Shown here piece by piece: positions 59,470-64,000 of a stretch of 64,000 nucleotides of DNA. The number at the start of each line of letters is the position of its first letter. Within the stretch, counting starts at the first letter, position 1. Source of the stretch: Nocardia mexicana NBRC 108244 (GTDB lineage Bacteria; Actinomycetota; Actinomycetes; Mycobacteriales; Mycobacteriaceae). The stretch covers positions 43,507 to 107,506 of the forward strand of contig NZ_BDBV01000017.1 in the NCBI RefSeq assembly GCF_001613165.1, read 5' to 3'. The notes under the pieces are model-generated. The model did no database searches. It was not told the origin of the DNA and was given only the letters and a program-made list of their open reading frames with translations. The translations under genes were made by a program, and so were the position numbers.

Positions 59470-59940
59470 TCAGCGCATCCTGGTGAAGCTGCGATAGTGA
59501 TCGCCGGTGTACCAGGCCGATCCGTCGCTGCCGGTGACGATCCGCTCGGCATCGCGAGATTGCCCGGGCTGCTTGGGATTGACGTCCCATTCCTTATAGC
59601 CGATCGGCGCGCCGCCACCGTCCGTGGCGGGCAGCTGTCCCTCGCGATTGCTCCAGGTGCCGCCGCCCTTCGTGCCGGGAGCGTTGGCCGCATCGGGCCA
59701 TTCCCCCGCATCGATGAGCTGCAACGTCTGCCACGCCCGATCCGGAACGGAGTCCGCGACCAGCTGAATCTCGGCCGCGCCCACCGCCGTCGACGTCTCG
59801 GCCGCGACACCTCCGGGCGCGCTCTCGGCGCCAGGCAGCAACATCACGGTCAACGCCGCCAGCACCGCCATGCCGAGCGCGGCCAGCCCCGCAAACGGCC
59901 TGGCCCACAGCCCCTTCGAGCGATCGGATTCCTGCGTCAT
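59470..59940 (-). CDS. Secreted guanyl-specific ribonuclease (RNase Sa/N1-T1 family)
   Basis: A 156-residue protein with an N-terminal signal-anchor segment (15-38, PFAGLAALGMAVLAALTVML) and a C-terminal microbial RNase domain (about 62-156). Comparison with Streptomyces RNase Sa gives Glu117 (YKEWDV), Arg133 (AERIVTG) and His148 (TGDHYRSF) as catalytic residues, plus a guanine-binding SNREGQLP loop. It should cut single-stranded RNA after G outside the cell. No barstar-like inhibitor gene lies nearby, as expected for a secreted enzyme. Confidence 0.83.
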   Translation of the reverse strand: MTQESDRSKGLWARPFAGLAALGMAVLAALTVMLLPGAESAPGGVAAETSTAVGAAEIQLVADSVPDRAWQTLQLIDAGEWPDAANAPGTKGGGTWSNREGQLPATDGGGAPIGYKEWDVNPKQPGQSRDAERIVTGSDGSAWYTGDHYRSFTRMR

Positions 59941-60084
59941 CGGCTACCTCCCCATCACTGGCCGAGCCGAACGACCCGGCGACTCACCCGAGCACCGAGC
60001 GCCACACTGACACGAAACCCTGAACCGCCGCGACACGAAACCCCACGACAGCCTTGCAACCGAATGAAATCTGTTGCCCCGCGC

Positions 60085-61671
60085 CTACTCCCACTCGATG
60101 GTGCCCGGCGGCTTGCTGGTCACGTCCAGCACGACCCGATTGATCTCGGCCACCTCGTTGGTGATCCGCGTCGAGATCCGCTCCAGCACCTCGTAGGGCA
60201 ACCGGGTCCAGTCCGCCGTCATGGCGTCCTCGCTGGTCACCGGCCGCAGCACGATCGGATGCCCGTACGTGCGCCCGTCCCCCTGGACGCCGACGCTGCG
60301 CACATCGGCCAGCAGCACCACCGGGCACTGCCAGATCTGCTTGTCCAGCCCAGCCGCGGTCAGCTCCTCCCGGGCGATGGCATCGGCCTGGCGCAGCGTG
60401 TCGAGCCGGTCGCGGGTGACCTCGCCGACGATGCGGATGGCCAGACCCGGCCCCGGGAACGGCTGGCGCGCAACGATTTCCTCGGGCAGGCCGAGCTCGC
60501 GGCCGACGGCGCGCACCTCGTCCTTGAACAGCAGCCGCAGCGGCTCGACCAGCTCGAACTCGAGGTCCTCGGGCAGGCCGCCGACATTGTGGTGGCTCTT
60601 GATGTTCGCGGTGCCGGTGCCGCCGCCGGACTCCACCACATCGGGGTAGAGGGTGCCCTGCACCAGGTATTCGACGGCGGGAGCGGAGCCCTCTGCGGTA
60701 TCTCCGGAGGTCTCCTCGACGATCCGCGCCACCGCGTCCTCGAACGACCGGATGAATTCCCGCCCGATGATCTTCCGCTTGTCCTCCGGGTCGGTGACGC
60801 CCTTCAGCTCACCGAGGAACTTGTCCACGGCGTCGACGGTCATCAGCTTCGCCCCGGTCGCGGCGACGAAATCGCGCTGCACCTGCTCGCGCTCCCCCGC
60901 CCGCAGCAGCCCGTGGTCGACGAACACACAGGTCAGTCGATCGCCGATGGCACGCTGCACCAACGCGCCCGCGACCGCCGAATCCACACCGCCGGACAGC
61001 GCGCAGATGGCGTGCCCGTCGCCGATCTGCTCGCGCACCTGCGTCACCAGCAGGTCGACGATATTGGCCGAGGTCCACGAGCCGGGGATACCGGCGATCT
61101 CGTGCAGGAACCGGCTCAGCACCTGCTGGCCGTGCGGGGAATGCAGCACCTCCGGGTGGTACTGCACACCGGCCAGCCGCCGGGCGCGATCCTCGAATGC
61201 CGCCACCGGCGCACCCGCAGTGGTGCCGGTGACCTCGAAGCCCTTCGGCGCGTCGGTGACCGCGTCGCCGTGACTCATCCACACCGGATGGACGGTGGGC
61301 AGACCGCCGTGCAGCACGCCGCCGTCGATGTTCACCTCGGTACGCCCGTACTCCCGCGTGCCGGTGTGCGCGACGGTGCCGCCGAGCGCCTGCGCCATCG
61401 CCTGAAAGCCGTAGCAGATGCCGAAGACCGGAACGTCCAGGTCGAACAGCCGCGCGTCCAGCTGCGGCGCTCCCTCGGCGTACACGCTGGACGGGCCGCC
61501 GGACAGGATGACCGCGAGCGGCTCGCGCGCGGCGATCTCCTCGACGGTCGCGGTGTGCGGAACCACCTCGGAGTAGACGCTGGATTCGCGCACCCGCCGC
61601 GCGATCAGCTGCGCGTACTGCGCCCCGAAGTCGACGACGAGGACTGGTCGCTGGGTTTCTGCCACGCGCAC
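60085..61671 (-). CDS. guaA: GMP synthase (glutamine-hydrolysing)
   Basis: A 528-residue GuaA. N-terminal class I glutamine amidotransferase: [13 protein letters not shown] (nucleophile Cys86), then HPEV near 170-180. The ATP pyrophosphatase domain has the P-loop [13 protein letters not shown], and the C-terminal dimerisation domain ends KPPGTIEWE. It converts XMP to GMP with glutamine and ATP. The GTG start at 61671 leaves almost no leader, so it may be leaderless; a second GTG at 61665 is possible. Purine gene order (guaA here, guaB3 nearby) is normal for actinobacteria. Confidence 0.96.
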   Translation of the reverse strand: MRVAETQRPVLVVDFGAQYAQLIARRVRESSVYSEVVPHTATVEEIAAREPLAVILSGGPSSVYAEGAPQLDARLFDLDVPVFGICYGFQAMAQALGGTVAHTGTREYGRTEVNIDGGVLHGGLPTVHPVWMSHGDAVTDAPKGFEVTGTTAGAPVAAFEDRARRLAGVQYHPEVLHSPHGQQVLSRFLHEIAGIPGSWTSANIVDLLVTQVREQIGDGHAICALSGGVDSAVAGALVQRAIGDRLTCVFVDHGLLRAGEREQVQRDFVAATGAKLMTVDAVDKFLGELKGVTDPEDKRKIIGREFIRSFEDAVARIVEETSGDTAEGSAPAVEYLVQGTLYPDVVESGGGTGTANIKSHHNVGGLPEDLEFELVEPLRLLFKDEVRAVGRELGLPEEIVARQPFPGPGLAIRIVGEVTRDRLDTLRQADAIAREELTAAGLDKQIWQCPVVLLADVRSVGVQGDGRTYGHPIVLRPVTSEDAMTADWTRLPYEVLERISTRITNEVAEINRVVLDVTSKPPGTIEWE

Positions 61672-61945
61672 AGTTTAGAGAGCGCGTTGCCGCCCCCTGT
61701 GCCCGGGCGAACCGGCCGCCGCGACCACACGCTTCCCACCACCGGAAAGTCTCGTGACCCGACCACGGCCGGACCGCCGGTCTCGCGTTTGCGGTCGTCG
61801 GCCGCCACACGAATCCTCATGCGCCCCAACGGCCGTGCCCGGCGAACCGGCAGCACCTCGGTTATTCGCAAAGATCACCGAGCGCGGCGGAACTGCGACC
61901 GCAACCCGGCCGTGCGCCGGGTCCGATCCAGCTATCCTCGTGCTC

Positions 61946-62743
61946 GTGCCATTCGCCCGTGCGATCGATGCCGAGATCCATTACGAGGACAGTGGCGGCG
62001 ACGGCCCGGTGGTACTCCTCGGGCACGAATTCTTCATGGACCGAACGATGTTCGCGTCGCAGGTTGCCGCGCTGGCCCCGGAGTTCCGCATCGTCGCGTG
62101 GGATGCGCGCGGGCACGGCCGCACCCGTGACAAGGGACTGCCGTTCACCTACTGGACCGCCGCCCGCGACGCCCTGACCGTGCTGGACCAGCTCGGCATC
62201 GAGCGGGCCGTCGTCGGCGGCACCTCGCAGGGCGGATTCAGCGCCATGCGGACCGCACTGCTCGCCCCGGAGCGGGTGGCCGCGCTGATCCTCATCTCCA
62301 CCGAGGCGCACGGCCCGACACCGCAGGAGCTGGAGACCTCCCGCCGATTCCTGGACCGGTGGTACGAACCCGGCGTGCGGCGGGCCCTGGCCGACCATCT
62401 CGCGCAGTGGCTGATCGGCGACGACCCCTGGTACCGCGCGGTGTGGACCAAGCGCTGGCTGGCCCGCGATCCGCAGGCCACCGAGCTGGCCGCCGGCTGC
62501 CTGCTCGGCCGCGATTCGATCCTGGAGCGACTACCCGAGATAACCTGCCCCGCGCTGGTGATCCACCCCCTGCGCGCAGGCGTCCCCCGCGCCCACGCGG
62601 CGGATATGGCCCGCGGCCTGACGAAGTCTCGCTACCTGGAGATAGCGGGCGCCCGCCAAGCGGTGAACATGACGCATTCGGTCCAGGTGAACACCGCCAT
62701 CCGCGGATTCCTCCGCGACACGATCGTCTCCCGCACCGGCTGA
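61946..62743 (+). CDS. Alpha/beta hydrolase
   Basis: A 265-residue alpha/beta hydrolase. The core starts VPFARAIDAEIHYEDSGGDG; RIVAWDARGHGRTRD and the nucleophile elbow VGGTSQGGFSAMRTA are clear. A C-terminal His was not obvious: the last segment GARQAVNMTHSVQVNTAIRG has a His at the right place (MTHS). GTG start with TATCCT seven bases before it, the same arrangement as the kinase gene at 53475, so probably leaderless. Substrate unknown. Confidence 0.82.
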   Translation: MPFARAIDAEIHYEDSGGDGPVVLLGHEFFMDRTMFASQVAALAPEFRIVAWDARGHGRTRDKGLPFTYWTAARDALTVLDQLGIERAVVGGTSQGGFSAMRTALLAPERVAALILISTEAHGPTPQELETSRRFLDRWYEPGVRRALADHLAQWLIGDDPWYRAVWTKRWLARDPQATELAAGCLLGRDSILERLPEITCPALVIHPLRAGVPRAHAADMARGLTKSRYLEIAGARQAVNMTHSVQVNTAIRGFLRDTIVSRTG

Positions 62744-63874
62744 CTAGCGCACGGTCAGACCGACCCGCTGGAACTCCTTGAGCTCGCAGTAGCCTGCCTT
62801 GGCCATCGAGCGGCGCAGGCCGCCAACGAGATTCACCGAGCCCCACGGGTCGCTGGACGGGCCGTAGAGCACCTGCTGCAGCGTGGGCCGCTCGTCCTCG
62901 TCGGCGAACTTCAGCAGTGCGCCGCGCGGCACCGACGGATGCGCGGCCGCCGACGGCCAGTACCAGCCGCGGCCGGGCGCCTCCTGCGCCAGCGCCAGCG
63001 GCACGCCCAGCATGGCCGCATCGGCACCGCAGGCGATGGCCTTGGCCAGCTGCCCGGACGACACGATGTCGCCGTCCGCGATGACGTGCACGTACCGCCC
63101 ACCGGTCTCGTCGAGGTAGTCGCGGCGCGCGGCGGCGGCATCGGCGATCGCGGTCGCCAGCGGCACGCCGATACCGAGCACCTCACCGGTGGTGGTGGCG
63201 CCCGGGGTGGAGCCGTAGCCGACGATCACGCCGGCCGCGCCGGTCCGCATCAGGTGCAGCGCGGTGCGGTGATCGCTGACCCCGCCGGCCACCACGGGCA
63301 CGTCGAGTTCGGCGATGAAGGTTTTCAGGTTCAGTGGCTCGCCGTCCCCCACGTGCTCGGCGGAGATGATGGTGCCGTGCACGACGAGCAGGTCGACCCC
63401 GGCCTGCACCAGTGCGGGGGTGAGCGCGCGCGCATTCTGCGGGCTCACCCGCACCGCCACCGTCACGCCCGCGGCCCGCACCTGAGCCACCGCGGCGGCC
63501 AGCAGGTCCGGCTGCATCGGGGCGGCGTGCAGCTGCTGCAGCAGCGCGACCGCGGCCTCGGTGCCCTCCTTCTCCGACACCTCGAGCAGCTGATCGATCC
63601 GCGCGGCCACATCCGCGTGCCGCGCCCACAGCCCTTCGCCGTTGATCACGCCGAGCCCGCCCAGGCGGCCCAGTTCGATCGCGAACTCCGGAGAGACCAG
63701 CGCGTCGGTGGGATGCGCCACCAGCGGGATGTCGAATCGGTAGGCGTCCAGCTGCCAGGCCAGCGACACCTGCTTCGACGAGCGGGTGCGCCGCGACGGA
63801 ACGATGTCGACATCGTCCAGTTCGTAGGTACGCCGGGCGGTCCGACCCATGCCGATCTCGACCATGTCGCGCAC
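62744..63874 (-). CDS. guaB3: GuaB3, IMP dehydrogenase/GMP reductase-family protein
   Basis: A 376-residue protein of the GuaB3 family with the near-invariant beginning MVEIGMGRTARRTYELDDVD (residues 4-23). Unlike catalytic IMP dehydrogenases, the loop after VIVGYG reads STPGATTTGEV and has no Cys there; the phosphate-binding segment is PVVAGGVSDHRTALHLM. Function in actinobacteria is unsettled; a related cyanobacterial GuaB3 acts as GMP reductase. The GTG at 63874 follows GAAGGAG. Usually guaB2 lies upstream; its gene is not in the remaining 126 bp. Its stop codon touches the stop of the convergent alpha/beta hydrolase gene. Confidence 0.92.
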   Translation of the reverse strand: MRDMVEIGMGRTARRTYELDDVDIVPSRRTRSSKQVSLAWQLDAYRFDIPLVAHPTDALVSPEFAIELGRLGGLGVINGEGLWARHADVAARIDQLLEVSEKEGTEAAVALLQQLHAAPMQPDLLAAAVAQVRAAGVTVAVRVSPQNARALTPALVQAGVDLLVVHGTIISAEHVGDGEPLNLKTFIAELDVPVVAGGVSDHRTALHLMRTGAAGVIVGYGSTPGATTTGEVLGIGVPLATAIADAAAARRDYLDETGGRYVHVIADGDIVSSGQLAKAIACGADAAMLGVPLALAQEAPGRGWYWPSAAAHPSVPRGALLKFADEDERPTLQQVLYGPSSDPWGSVNLVGGLRRSMAKAGYCELKEFQRVGLTVR

Positions 63875-64000
63875 TGGTTGTTCTCCTTCATGTGTGTAAT
63901 GCCATGCCCCGGGCACGGCACAGCACGGCGCCCTGACCAGTATTCCCACCGGCGGACGCTCCCATACTCCCAGTTCCTGTCACAAGACATGGATTCGGGG

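Noticed and set aside
59428..62130. 900-codon open frame on the plus strand
   Set aside because: It runs opposite the ribonuclease and guaA and over the start of an alpha/beta hydrolase; no recognisable domain.

Overview
This is a high-GC actinobacterial chromosome segment, most likely Nocardia. No 16S gene lies in the window. The inference rests on gene content: a DnaE2/ImuA'/ImuB mutasome with mycobacterial-type LexA boxes, SCP-x-type thiolase and MaoC lipid genes, guaA and guaB3, a SAM-IV riboswitch before metX, WXG100-like proteins, DUF4349 and DUF3017 proteins, and many TetR regulators and GTG starts. No tRNA, rRNA, insertion sequence, prophage or CRISPR array was seen.

Layout. (1) 1-4239, minus: a lipid beta-oxidation operon (SDR, MaoC hydratase, SRPBCC protein, thiolase) equivalent to a split peroxisomal MFE-2 plus SCP-x thiolase, with a TetR gene and a perfect palindrome inside the promoter. 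(2) 4589-16870, plus: a compact type II polyketide synthase operon of 13 genes: two SnoaL-like proteins, KS-alpha, chain-length factor, ACP, ActIII-like ketoreductase, didomain aromatase/cyclase, metallo-beta-lactamase-fold protein, AMP-dependent ligase, dienelactone-hydrolase-like protein, and a three-subunit acyl-CoA carboxylase that can supply malonyl-CoA. (3) 17070-23511: a double-domain Lrp regulator diverging from a DHA2 exporter, two small membrane proteins, an AraC regulator and another MFS transporter. (4) 23972-29422: icd, a TetR/MFS pair, then metX behind a SAM-IV riboswitch, a Cys-rich leader peptide and a coupled 39-codon ORF.

(5) 29891-35725: an EamA exporter, DUF3017, TrmL, DUF167, a 0.5-kb low-complexity block, a DUF4349 lipoprotein, and a WXG-like protein paired with a WXG-like/GH19 lysozyme fusion. 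(6) 35909-39274: dnaE2 with a LexA box. (7) 39354-50737: small catabolic and regulatory modules (MBL, FAH, alpha/beta hydrolases, SDR, MerR, tautomerase/HxlR, methyltransferase), several with clear inverted-repeat operators. (8) 50751-53367: imuB and imuA' with a LexA box almost identical to that of dnaE2. (9) 53475-59405: a Ser/Thr kinase and a LiaFSR-like envelope-stress system (PspC histidine kinase, LuxR-type response regulator, PspC/LiaF-like protein). (10) 59470-63874: a secreted guanyl-specific ribonuclease, guaA, an alpha/beta hydrolase and guaB3.

Two dispersed repeat families run through the spacers. One is a hairpin placed just after stop codons (accA, the Lrp gene, the thiolase gene and icd), and at two loci it borders a tandem array built from its own arm. 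The most noteworthy items are the PKS operon, the layered metX leader, the WXG-GH19 pair and the stop-codon hairpin family.
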